Of a stretch of DNA of 64,000 bases, positions 1-8,000 are shown piece by piece. Positions within the stretch are counted from its first letter, which is position 1. Every line of letters starts with the position of its first letter. The notes beneath the pieces are model-generated. The model was not told where the DNA came from. It saw nothing but the letters and a program-made list of their open reading frames with translations, and searched no databases. The DNA is taken from positions 324,920-388,919 of the forward strand of contig JAUMBQ010000008.1 of NCBI GenBank assembly GCA_032119595.1. Direction: 5' to 3'. A program made the translations under genes and the position numbers. The stretch comes from JAGIBJ01 sp032119595. Lineage in GTDB: Bacteria; Actinomycetota; Thermoleophilia; Solirubrobacterales; Solirubrobacteraceae.

Positions 1-912
1 GATGTCTTGCGCGGTCTCACCGCGGACGAGAAGAATCTCCCGCCGAAATGGTTCTACGACGCGTACGGCTCTGATCTCTTCGACGAGATCTGCAAGCAGC
101 CCGAGTACTACCCCACCCGTGCCGAGGCGGCGCTGCTGGCCGATCAGGGCCACGCGATCGCGGCCGCATTCCCCGCCCGCGAACTGCTCGAGCTCGGATC
201 CGGCTCTTCCACCAAGACCCCGCTGCTCTTGGAGCCGCTCCTGCAGCAGGGCCGGCTTGAGCGGTACGTCCCCGTCGACGTGAGTGCCTCCGCGATTGCG
301 ATCGCGGAGCAGGGTCTCTCCGCCGCGTTCCCTGACCTCGCCATCGAGCGCCGCATCCTCGACTTCACCACGCAGCTCACGCTGCTCGGCCGCGCTCCCG
401 AGGGTGGCCGGCTCGTCGCCCTTTTGGGCTCGACCATCGGCAACCTGGAGCCGGTCGAGGTGCAGGCGTTCCTCCAGCAGCTCCGCACCCAGCTCGGCCC
501 GGACGACGCGGTGCTGCTCGGCACCGACCTCGTCAAGAGCGAAGACACGCTCGTGGCCGCCTACAACGACGAAGCCGGCGTCACGGCCGAGTTCAACAAG
601 AACGTCCTGCGCGTGATCAACCGCGAACTCGACGCCGATTTCGTCGTCGACGCCTTCGAGCACGAGTCGATCTGGAATCCCGAGCACGAGCGCATCGAGA
701 CGCGCCTGCGGGCCCGTGGTGCGCAGCGTGCCCGGATCAACGCTCTCAGCCTCGACGTCCACTTCAGCGATGGCGAGGCGATCTTCACCGAGATCAGCCG
801 CAAGTTCCGCCGCGAGACCGTCGCCGAGCTCTACGCGGCAGCCGGGTTTGCCCTGTCGGGCTGGTTCGAGGACGACGGCGTCTACGCCCTCGGTCTCGCG
901 CGGCCTGTCTGA
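1..912 (+). CDS. egtD: L-histidine N-alpha-methyltransferase EgtD, 5' truncated by the window edge
   Basis: SAM-dependent methyltransferase that trimethylates histidine to hercynine, the first step of ergothioneine synthesis in the cytoplasm. The reading frame is open from base 1 (DVLRGLTADEKNLPPKWFYD), so the N-terminus lies outside the window; the first in-frame start-like codon (TTG at 7) falls inside a family-conserved stretch and is not the true start. Visible are PPKWFYDAYGSDLFDEI, PEYYPTRAE, the SAM-binding ELGSGSSTKT and GSTIGNLEP, whose Asn lies in the histidine pocket of the family. About 303 residues remain; characterised EgtD proteins have about 320. Partner genes (egtB, egtC) would be expected upstream but are not visible. 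The next gene is an unrelated helicase 126 bases downstream. Confidence 0.93.
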   Translation, partial: DVLRGLTADEKNLPPKWFYDAYGSDLFDEICKQPEYYPTRAEAALLADQGHAIAAAFPARELLELGSGSSTKTPLLLEPLLQQGRLERYVPVDVSASAIAIAEQGLSAAFPDLAIERRILDFTTQLTLLGRAPEGGRLVALLGSTIGNLEPVEVQAFLQQLRTQLGPDDAVLLGTDLVKSEDTLVAAYNDEAGVTAEFNKNVLRVINRELDADFVVDAFEHESIWNPEHERIETRLRARGAQRARINALSLDVHFSDGEAIFTEISRKFRRETVAELYAAAGFALSGWFEDDGVYALGLARPV

Positions 913-1038
913 CCGGCGTTTCGCCACATCATCCGCCGACCTTCGCCGCATCGTCCGCCGGCGCGCGGCCCTACGGCAGGCCAGTGGGGCCTGTCCGGCG
1001 GCGGCGCGTCGGTCGACCGGTAGCGTGACCCGGGCGCT

Positions 1039-3618
1039 ATGAGCCTGGTCGATCACATCCCCGCCACGCCCGACTCGGACGCGCTCTACGACGCGTTCAC
1101 CGAGTGGGCCGAAAGCACGGGGCTCACCCTCTATCCGCACCAGGAGGAGGCCGCGATCGAGCTGTTCGACGAGCGCAACCTGATCCTCGCCACGCCGACC
1201 GGGTCGGGCAAGTCGATGGTCGCGATCGCCGCACACTTCGCCGCGCTCGCGCACGACCGCACGAGCTTCTACACGGCGCCGATCAAGGCGCTCGTGTCGG
1301 AGAAGTTCTTTGCGCTGTGCAATGTGTTCGGGGCCGACAACGTGGGGATGCTGACCGGCGACGCGGCCGTGAACGCCGACGCCCCGATCATCTGCTGCAC
1401 GGCCGAGATCCTCGCCAACCTCGCGCTGCGCGACGGCCCGGACGCGGATGTCGGACAGGTCGTGATGGACGAGTTCCACTACTACGCCGAGCCGCAGCGC
1501 GGTTGGGCCTGGCAGGTGCCGCTGCTCTGCCTGCCCCAGGCGCAGTTCGTCTTGATGTCGGCGACCCTCGGCGACACGACCGCGATCAGTGAAGACCTGA
1601 CCCGCCGGACCGGCCGCGAAACGGCCGTCGTCGAAGGCACCGAGCGCCCGGTGCCACTCTCGTACGAGTGGTCGGTCGAGCCGCTGCACGAAAAGCTCGA
1701 AGAGCTCGTCCGCGACGACCAGGCCCCGATCTACGTCGTGCATTTCACGCAGGCCTCCGCGCTAGAGCGGGCGCAGTCGCTGCTGTCGGCCAAGCTGTGC
1801 ACCCGCGACGAGAAGGACGCAATCGCTGAGGCGATCGGGGCGTTCCGGTTCAACGCGGGGTTCGGCCGCACGCTGTCGAAGCTGGTGCGCAGCGGCATCG
1901 GCGTCCACCACGCGGGCATGCTCCCGAGGTATCGCCGGCTCGTCGAGCAGCTCGCGCAGACCGGCCAGCTGAAGGTCATCTGCGGCACCGACACGCTCGG
2001 CGTCGGCATCAACGTGCCGATCCGGACGGTCGTCTTCACCGGGCTGACCAAGTACGACGGCACGAAGAACCGCATCCTCAAAGCGCGCGAGTTCCACCAG
2101 ATCGCCGGGCGCGCCGGCCGTGCTGGCTTCGACACGTCGGGCCATGTGGTGGTGCAGGCCCCCGAGCACGTGATCGAGAACGCTCGCCGCCTGGCAAAGG
2201 CCGGCGACGATGAAAAGAAGCGCAAGCGGGTGCAGCGCGTAAAGCCGGCCGACGGCGTGGTGAGCTGGACCGAAGAGACCTACGCGCGACTCAAGACGGC
2301 CGTGCCCGAGCCGCTGGTCTCCCGCATGAAGGTCGACCACTCGATGATCCTCAACGTCGTCAACCAGCCCGCGGATCCGATCGAGACGATGCGTGGCCTC
2401 ATGGAGGACAACCACGAGGACGAGCGCGGCCGCGAGAAGCTGTCAGCGCAGGCGCAGTCGCTCGGCGACGAGTTGCTCGAGGCCGGTGTCCTCCAGTGGC
2501 TCGATGAGCCGGACCAGCACGGTCGCACCCTCCAGCTCGCCCCGGAGCTACAGACGGACTTCGCGCTGAATCAGCCGCTGGCGTCGTTCGCCCAGGCGGC
2601 GTTTGCGCTCGTCGATCCAGAGTCGGAGACGTATTCGCTGGACCTCTTGTCGGTGGTGGAGTCGATCCTTGATGACCCGTTCCCGGTGCTGATGGCGCAG
2701 GCCAAGTACGAACGCGGCGAGGCGGTCGCGGAGATGAAGGCCGAGGGCATCGAGTACGAGGAGCGGATGGAGCTGCTGGAGCAGGTCACGTATCCCAAGC
2801 CGCTCGCCGAGCCGCTCACGCAGGCGCTGGCGATCTACCGCGAGACGCACCCCTGGGTGCGCGAGTCCGATCTTTCGCCCAAGTCGGTCGTGCGCGACAT
2901 GTACGAGTGGGGCCGCAGCTTCAGCGAGTTCATCGCGTTCTACGGCATCACCCGCTCCGAGGGCGCGGTGCTGCGGTACCTGAGCGACGCGTATCGGGCC
3001 CTGCGCCAGACGGTGCCGGAGTCGTTCCGCACGGAGGAGCTCGACGACATCCGTGAATGGCTTGGCGAGGTCGTGCGCCAGACCGACTCGAGCCTGCTCG
3101 ATGAGTGGGAGGCGCTGACCGATCCGGACAAGGTCGCCGAGGCGGCGGCCCGTGCCGCGGCGAACGAGCCCGAGCCGCCGGCCCGCCCGATCACGGCCAA
3201 CGAGCGGGCGTTCTCCGTGATGGTGCGCAACGCGATGTTCCAGAAGGTGCAGCTCGCGTCGCGCGACCGCTTTGACACCCTGGCCGCCGCCGAGCTGGCC
3301 GCGGCGACGCTGAGCGGTCCGCTGGAGCGCCCGACGATGGATGCCGTGGCGTGGGAAGAGTCCCTGGGCGCGTACTGGGAGGAGCACGAGTCGATGGACG
3401 CCGGCCCAGCCGCCCGCTCCCCCAGCCTGCTCATCATCGACAAGTCCGCCGCGGGCGAGCCGCGATCCTGGTCGGTCCGCCAGATCATCAACGATCCCGA
3501 AGAGCACCTCGACTGGTCGATCGTCGCGACCATCGACCTGGACATCTCCGACGACGCCGGCGAACCCGTGATCCGCACCCAGTCGTTCAGCAACGGAGCA
3601 CTCACGGAGCGCGAGTAG
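1039..3618 (+). CDS. DExH-box helicase with C-terminal DUF3516 domain
   Basis: Superfamily 2 helicase of 859 residues, related to the Ski2/HelY group and probably acting on RNA. Walker A ATPTGSGKS is at residues 51-59, motif II DEFH at 144-147, motif III SATLGD near 174, and motif VI HQIAGRAGRAGFD near 353. The C-terminal half, from about residue 400, matches the DUF3516 region found in actinobacterial helicases of about 850 residues. The ATG at 1039 gives the full family length. The gene is monocistronic in appearance; a Fic gene begins within about 50 bases of its stop. Substrate is not predictable from sequence. Confidence 0.9.
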   Translation: MSLVDHIPATPDSDALYDAFTEWAESTGLTLYPHQEEAAIELFDERNLILATPTGSGKSMVAIAAHFAALAHDRTSFYTAPIKALVSEKFFALCNVFGADNVGMLTGDAAVNADAPIICCTAEILANLALRDGPDADVGQVVMDEFHYYAEPQRGWAWQVPLLCLPQAQFVLMSATLGDTTAISEDLTRRTGRETAVVEGTERPVPLSYEWSVEPLHEKLEELVRDDQAPIYVVHFTQASALERAQSLLSAKLCTRDEKDAIAEAIGAFRFNAGFGRTLSKLVRSGIGVHHAGMLPRYRRLVEQLAQTGQLKVICGTDTLGVGINVPIRTVVFTGLTKYDGTKNRILKAREFHQIAGRAGRAGFDTSGHVVVQAPEHVIENARRLAKAGDDEKKRKRVQRVKPADGVVSWTEETYARLKTAVPEPLVSRMKVDHSMILNVVNQPADPIETMRGLMEDNHEDERGREKLSAQAQSLGDELLEAGVLQWLDEPDQHGRTLQLAPELQTDFALNQPLASFAQAAFALVDPESETYSLDLLSVVESILDDPFPVLMAQAKYERGEAVAEMKAEGIEYEERMELLEQVTYPKPLAEPLTQALAIYRETHPWVRESDLSPKSVVRDMYEWGRSFSEFIAFYGITRSEGAVLRYLSDAYRALRQTVPESFRTEELDDIREWLGEVVRQTDSSLLDEWEALTDPDKVAEAAARAAANEPEPPARPITANERAFSVMVRNAMFQKVQLASRDRFDTLAAAELAAATLSGPLERPTMDAVAWEESLGAYWEEHESMDAGPAARSPSLLIIDKSAAGEPRSWSVRQIINDPEEHLDWSIVATIDLDISDDAGEPVIRTQSFSNGALTERE

Positions 3619-3632
3619 CACGAAAGCGTGAT

Positions 3633-3667
3633 AAATCTACTAATGAACCCGTTCGGTTATTAGATTT
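3633..3667. promoter_or_regulatory. AT-rich imperfect inverted repeat at the fic start
   Basis: The sequence AAATCTACTAATGAAC is followed after two bases by GTTCGGTTATTAGATTT. The arms match as AAATCTA-TAA-GAAC with one mismatch and a one-base offset. The element is far more AT-rich than its surroundings and touches the likely fic start codon. Position and symmetry fit an operator for self-repression by the winged-helix tail of the Fic protein. The link is inferred. Confidence 0.45.
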
Positions 3668-4730
3668 GCGCTCGTTTCTTGCTACCCCACCGCTAAGCAG
3701 CGTCCCGATCGACGCCGTCTCGCTCCTCGCCTCGATCGACCTTGGCCGCGGGCGGGAGGAACTTCACCAAACGCAGGCTCCGCAAGTGCTTGAGCGGTTG
3801 GCTCAAACCGCGAAGTTCGCCTCGATCACCGCCTCGAACGCAATCGAAAACGTGTTCGTTGGCGACGAGCGCGCGATGGAACTCATCAGGGCGCCGGCCG
3901 AAACGAGCTACGCGAACCGGACTGAGCAAGAGTTCGCTGGGTACCGCGACGCCAGCGACTACCTCGTTGACAAGCCGCTCGAACCACTCAGCGTCCCGCT
4001 GCTGCTTCATCTGCATCGCCTGCTCATGCAGCACACGGGCGACCCCCTGGCGGGGCGACTCAAGGTCAGTGACAACTTCATCGGAGAGGAGCGGCCCGAC
4101 GGTTCCGTCATCACGGTGTTCAAGCCCGTTCCTGCGGGCCCACCGACCGAGTGGCACCTGGAGGAGCTCGTTGCGCGGTACGAGACCGCTGTCCTGGCCG
4201 GCTCGACGCCAGCGCCATTGCTCGTCGCACTGCTGGTGCTCGACTTCCTGGCGATCCACCCGTTCGAGGACGGCAACGGGAGAATCGCGCGTCTCCTGAC
4301 TACCTGCGAGCTGTACCGGCACGGCTACGGTGTCGCCCGATACGCGTCGCTAGAGCAACGGATTTACGAGGCGAAGAACTCCTATTACCTGTCGCTCCGG
4401 GAATCGCAGACCTCCTGGCACGAGGGCGGCCATGATCCCTGGCCGTGGTCCCTGTTCTTCCTGCGCATCGTCTCCGGTGCGTACTCGGACTTCGAAGATC
4501 GGGTCGTCTCGGGCCGTTCCCTCGAAGGCCTGAGCAAGGGCGAACAGGTGCGCGAGTACGTCCTGGAGCAGGCTCCGGCCGAGTTCCGCTTCGTCGAAAT
4601 CGAGGCGTCCCTGCCGGACATCAGCCAAGCAACCATCCGGAACGCGCTCAAGGAGCTGGCGAACGAAGGGCGAGTGCGGGCTGGGCGAGGCCGTTCCGCC
4701 CACTGGACGAGGATCGACCCGACCGGGTAG
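3666..4730 (+). CDS. Fic family protein (putative AMP transferase) with C-terminal winged helix
   Basis: Fic proteins transfer AMP or related groups from nucleotides onto target-protein hydroxyls. The canonical active-site motif HPFEDGNGRIARLL is at about residue 198, with the catalytic His and the phosphate-binding loop intact. An N-terminal segment contains ITASNAIENV (about residue 55), resembling the inhibitory S/T-x-x-x-E-G/N helix, so activity may be self-inhibited. The last 70 residues (ATIRNALKELANEGRVRAGR) look like a winged helix. The start is uncertain: TTG at 3666 gives LRSFLATPPLSSVPIDAV, the usual family N-terminus, but there is no clear ribosome binding site and no better in-frame ATG or GTG, so a leaderless mRNA is possible. 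Base composition is somewhat lower in GC than the neighbours. 354 residues. Confidence 0.82.
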   Translation: MRSFLATPPLSSVPIDAVSLLASIDLGRGREELHQTQAPQVLERLAQTAKFASITASNAIENVFVGDERAMELIRAPAETSYANRTEQEFAGYRDASDYLVDKPLEPLSVPLLLHLHRLLMQHTGDPLAGRLKVSDNFIGEERPDGSVITVFKPVPAGPPTEWHLEELVARYETAVLAGSTPAPLLVALLVLDFLAIHPFEDGNGRIARLLTTCELYRHGYGVARYASLEQRIYEAKNSYYLSLRESQTSWHEGGHDPWPWSLFFLRIVSGAYSDFEDRVVSGRSLEGLSKGEQVREYVLEQAPAEFRFVEIEASLPDISQATIRNALKELANEGRVRAGRGRSAHWTRIDPTG

Positions 4731-4734
4731 TACG

Positions 4735-4772
4735 ACGAAGGGCGCCCCGGCCGAAGCCGAGACGCCCTTCGT
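4735..4772. terminator. Hairpin between convergent fic and thiolase genes
   Basis: A perfect 10-bp stem, ACGAAGGGCG at 4735-4744 pairing with CGCCCTTCGT at 4763-4772, has a nested GGC/GCC pair in its loop. It sits between two convergent stop codons and could end transcription from both sides. No long T tract follows. Confidence 0.6.
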
Positions 4773-4797
4773 GAGCTTCAGGTGAGGCTGGTCGGCC

Positions 4798-5988
4798 CTA
4801 GATGCGCTCGACCAAAATCGCCATACCGAGGCCGCCGGCGACGCACATGGACTCGATGCCGTAGCGACCGCCGGTCTTCTCGAGACCGTTGATGAGGGTG
4901 GTCATGATGCGGGCGCCGGTCATGCCGAACGGGTGACCGAGGGCGATAGCGCCGCCGAACGGGTTCAGCTGCTCCTTGGAGATGCCGAGCTCCTTCATCG
5001 ACGGAACGATCTGCGCGGCGAAGGCCTCGTTGATCTCGACGATGTCGATGTCTTCGATCTTCTTGCCGGTGGCAGCGAGGAGCTTCTGGATGGCCGGGAT
5101 CGGGCCGACACCCATGTACTCCGGGTCGAGACCGGCGACCGACGTGGCGATGATGCGAGCGCGCGGCTTGAGGCCGAGCTTCTCAGCCTTGTCGGCGCTC
5201 ATGATGAGCGTCGCGGCAGCGCCGTCGTTCAGCGGGCAGGCGTTGCCGGCCGTGACGGTGCCGTCGGGCTTGAACGCCGGGCGGAGCTTCGCGAGGCCCT
5301 CAGCGGTCGTGCCGGCGCGCGGGCCGTCGTCCTTGGTGACGACCGTCTCGGGCACGTCGATGGTGTTGCCCTCTTTGTCGACGTCCTGGTGGGCGGCGAC
5401 GGTGACGCCGACGATCTCAGCGTCGAAGTGGCCGGACTCCTGGGCGGCGACGGCGCGCTGCTGGGAGATGGCGGCCCACTCGTCCTGCTCCTCGCGGGTG
5501 ACGCCGTAACGCTCGGCGACGTTCTCGGCGGTGAGGCCCATGGGGATGTAGACGTTCGTGATCGAACCCTCGGAGCCGTTGAGCTTCGGGTGGAACTCCC
5601 ACTGGCCGCCCTGGACGGTGCGGGACACGGCCTCGACGCCAGCGGCGATGTACTGATCGCCTTCGCCGGCGACGATCGCGTGGAACGCATTGCGGATCGA
5701 CTGCAGCGACGACGCGCAGAAGCGGTTGACCGTGACACCGGGGACCTCGAACGGCAGACCGCCGAGGATGCCGGCGTTGCGGCCGATGTTGTAGCCGGTC
5801 TCGGCTTCACCGAAGGCGCAGCCCATGATGAGGTCGACGGTCTCGGAGAAGTCGACGCCGGGGTTGCGCTCGATGAGCGCCTTGATCGGTAGCGACCCGA
5901 GATCGTCACCACGGACGGTCTTCAGGGAACCCTTGACGGCGCGGCCGATCGGGGTGCGGATTGCGTCAACAATGACGGCTTCAGGCAT
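4798..5988 (-). CDS. Acetyl-CoA C-acetyltransferase (thiolase)
   Basis: Condensing or cleaving thiolase of 396 residues acting on acetoacetyl-CoA or 3-ketoacyl-CoA in fatty acid beta-oxidation. The nucleophilic Cys91 lies in VNRFCASSLQSI, His352 in GHPFGMTG and the second catalytic Cys382 in MCVAGGLGMA; all are intact. The start at 5988 (MPEAVIVDAIRTP) is chosen over an upstream in-frame ATG because it matches the family N-terminus and is preceded by GGAGAAATCCGAT. It lies near an acyl-CoA dehydrogenase gene (6770-7927, same strand), which supports a beta-oxidation role. Chain-length preference cannot be read from sequence. Confidence 0.93.
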   Translation of the reverse strand: MPEAVIVDAIRTPIGRAVKGSLKTVRGDDLGSLPIKALIERNPGVDFSETVDLIMGCAFGEAETGYNIGRNAGILGGLPFEVPGVTVNRFCASSLQSIRNAFHAIVAGEGDQYIAAGVEAVSRTVQGGQWEFHPKLNGSEGSITNVYIPMGLTAENVAERYGVTREEQDEWAAISQQRAVAAQESGHFDAEIVGVTVAAHQDVDKEGNTIDVPETVVTKDDGPRAGTTAEGLAKLRPAFKPDGTVTAGNACPLNDGAAATLIMSADKAEKLGLKPRARIIATSVAGLDPEYMGVGPIPAIQKLLAATGKKIEDIDIVEINEAFAAQIVPSMKELGISKEQLNPFGGAIALGHPFGMTGARIMTTLINGLEKTGGRYGIESMCVAGGLGMAILVERI

Positions 5989-6116
5989 ATCGGATTTCTC
6001 CGTTTTTTTGTTGCGTCCCGGCCGTCTCACTCGACAGGACATGACTTCCCCGGCAGTCACACTCCACGGGGGCTGCCAAGCAGTCTACGGGGTCGTAGCT
6101 TGCGCGTGTCGTTTCG

Positions 6117-6725
6117 TCATTCCAGGCCCATATCCCGGACGCCGAGTTCGTCGGCACCGAGGTGGTGGGCGAGTTCGTGGCGAACGGTGATGGTGATCTG
6201 CTCGCGGAGCAGGTCGGCGTCGTGGCCGAAGTCGCGGCGCAGGGCGTCGCGGAAGATGAGGACGCGCGGCGCGAAATTGCCGCCGGCGACCGTGTCGCCT
6301 TCGTAGATGCCGTAGGCGCCCGCCTTGATGCCGCCGTCGGTGACGACGATGGCGAGGTTGCGCAGGGCGCCGCGGAGGATGTCCGGAAGGTCGTCGAGGG
6401 CTTCGCCGACGATCTCCTCGAAGTCCTCGTCGCGCCACGGGTCCTGGACCATGAACTCGTCTTCGTCGGGGTCGACGGTGAGGCCTTGGGCGGCGAGCCG
6501 CTCACTGCGCTCAACCATCCGGTCGAAGTCGTCCTCGGAGACCGGGTCCCAGTGGGCGGAGCGCACGCCGATCGCCGCGACGATCGACCCGAGGATCAGG
6601 ATGGCGGCCGCGGCGGCTGCGAAGCCCGCGATGAGTCGCGAGACTGGCGATGAGACGAGCGCTACCGCGACCAGCAGCGTGACCACGGCGAGGAGCTTTG
6701 CCAGCCCCATTCCTCTCCGCTCCAT
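6117..6725 (-). CDS. Membrane-anchored zincin-like metallopeptidase (PF06262 type)
   Basis: The protein has 202 residues. Residues 5-55 hold two hydrophobic helices (LAKLLAVVTLLVAVALV and LIAGFAAAAAAILILGSIVA), followed by an acidic linker and a C-terminal domain ending in ITVRHELAHHLGADELG. The HExxH zinc motif (His183, Glu184, His187) and the following Asp match the small zincin family common in actinobacteria; most members lack the membrane anchor, so the N-terminal extension is notable. AGAAGGACGG precedes the ATG at 6725 and supports it over the in-frame ATG five codons later. Substrate unknown. Confidence 0.82.
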   Translation of the reverse strand: MERRGMGLAKLLAVVTLLVAVALVSSPVSRLIAGFAAAAAAILILGSIVAAIGVRSAHWDPVSEDDFDRMVERSERLAAQGLTVDPDEDEFMVQDPWRDEDFEEIVGEALDDLPDILRGALRNLAIVVTDGGIKAGAYGIYEGDTVAGGNFAPRVLIFRDALRRDFGHDADLLREQITITVRHELAHHLGADELGVRDMGLE

Positions 6726-6769
6726 GGTGTCGCCGTCCTTCTCGCGAGCCAGCGCTCGCCCCTTGAGTG

Positions 6770-7927
6770 TTAGCCGAGGAGATCGCGAGCGATAACGACT
6801 CGCTGGATCTCGCTGGTGCCTTCGTAGATCTGTGTCAGCTTAGCGTCGCGCATCATGCGCTCGACCGGATATTCGGTCACGTAGCCGTAACCGCCGAGGA
6901 CTTGGACGGCCTCGGTCGTGACGGCCATGGCCGTGTCGGCGCAGATCAGCTTCGCCATCGAGCTGTAACGCGACGCGTCGGGGGTGCCCGCTTCGATCTT
7001 GCAGCAGGCGGTGTAGAGGAGTTCGCGCGCGGCCGCCGTCTTGGCTTCCATGTCGGCCAGCTTCCACTGAATGCCCTGGAACTGCGAGAGGGACTTGCCG
7101 AATTGCTCGCGCTCTTTGGCGTAGGCGACGGCGTAGTCGGTGGCGCCCTGCGCGAGACCGACGGCCTGCGCGGCTGCGCCGAGGCGCGAGACCTGGAGCG
7201 TTCCGAGGGCGACGCGCATGCCCTTGCCAACCTCACCGATCACGTTCGCCGCGGGCACGCGGACGTCGTCGAAGATCGGCTGGCCGGTCGGCGAGCTGCG
7301 CATCCCCATCTTGTGCTCGAGCTTGCCGACGGAGACGCCGGGGCGGTCCGCCTCAACGAGGAACGCGGTGATGCGGCGCTTCGGCTCGCGCTCGGTAACC
7401 GCAAAGACGATGTAGAACGTCGCGATGCCGGTGTTCGTGATCCAGTTCTTCGTGCCGTTGATGACCCAGTCGTCGCCATCCAGGCGCGCGCTCGTGACCA
7501 TGCCGCCCGCGTCGGAGCCGGCGCCCGGCTCCGAGAGGCCGAAGGCCGGGATCGCCTTGCCGGAGGCGCAGTCCGGCAGGACGCGCTGCTTCATCTCGTC
7601 GGAGCCGAAGAGCTTGATCGGCAGCGTGCCGAGCTCCTGCGTCATGAGCTGAAGGGCCGTCGAACCGTCCGCCTTGGCGAGTTCCTCGATGGCGATGTTG
7701 AGCATCAGCGTGCCGGTACCGGTGCCGCCGTGCTCCTCGTCGAACGGGAGGCCGAAGATGTCGTTCTCCGAGAGGATCTTGCGGATCTCCCAGCCGTATT
7801 CGGAGTTCTCGTCAAGCGCGGCCGCGCGCGGCGCCACCTGTTCGGTCGCGATCGAGCGCACGAGGTCGCGCAGCTCCGTGATCTCGTCGGGAAGCAGGTA
7901 GGGGGCGGTCGTCGCGAGGTCCGGCAT
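6770..7927 (-). CDS. Acyl-CoA dehydrogenase
   Basis: FAD enzyme of 385 residues that introduces the alpha-beta double bond into acyl-CoA, with electrons passing to ETF. The N-terminal helical domain, the middle FAD signature (FGLSEPGAGSDAGGM, near residue 127) and the C-terminal helical domain are all present. The catalytic base is the Glu of IYEGTSEIQR (about residue 369), as in short- and medium-chain enzymes. The gene ends 44 bases upstream of the zincin gene and lies about 780 bases from the thiolase gene on the same strand, so a beta-oxidation role is likely. Chain length is not predictable. Confidence 0.93.
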   Translation of the reverse strand: MPDLATTAPYLLPDEITELRDLVRSIATEQVAPRAAALDENSEYGWEIRKILSENDIFGLPFDEEHGGTGTGTLMLNIAIEELAKADGSTALQLMTQELGTLPIKLFGSDEMKQRVLPDCASGKAIPAFGLSEPGAGSDAGGMVTSARLDGDDWVINGTKNWITNTGIATFYIVFAVTEREPKRRITAFLVEADRPGVSVGKLEHKMGMRSSPTGQPIFDDVRVPAANVIGEVGKGMRVALGTLQVSRLGAAAQAVGLAQGATDYAVAYAKEREQFGKSLSQFQGIQWKLADMEAKTAAARELLYTACCKIEAGTPDASRYSSMAKLICADTAMAVTTEAVQVLGGYGYVTEYPVERMMRDAKLTQIYEGTSEIQRVVIARDLLG

Positions 7928-8000
7928 GGCGTTCAGACTAGAGAAGCGACTGATACCGGGAGAGGAGCCACAGCCTGCGGCCTGCTGTTCCCGGCGGAGG

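Noticed and set aside
4933..5892. A 319-codon plus-strand frame opposite the thiolase
   Set aside because: The thiolase on the other strand carries intact catalytic motifs; this frame shows none.
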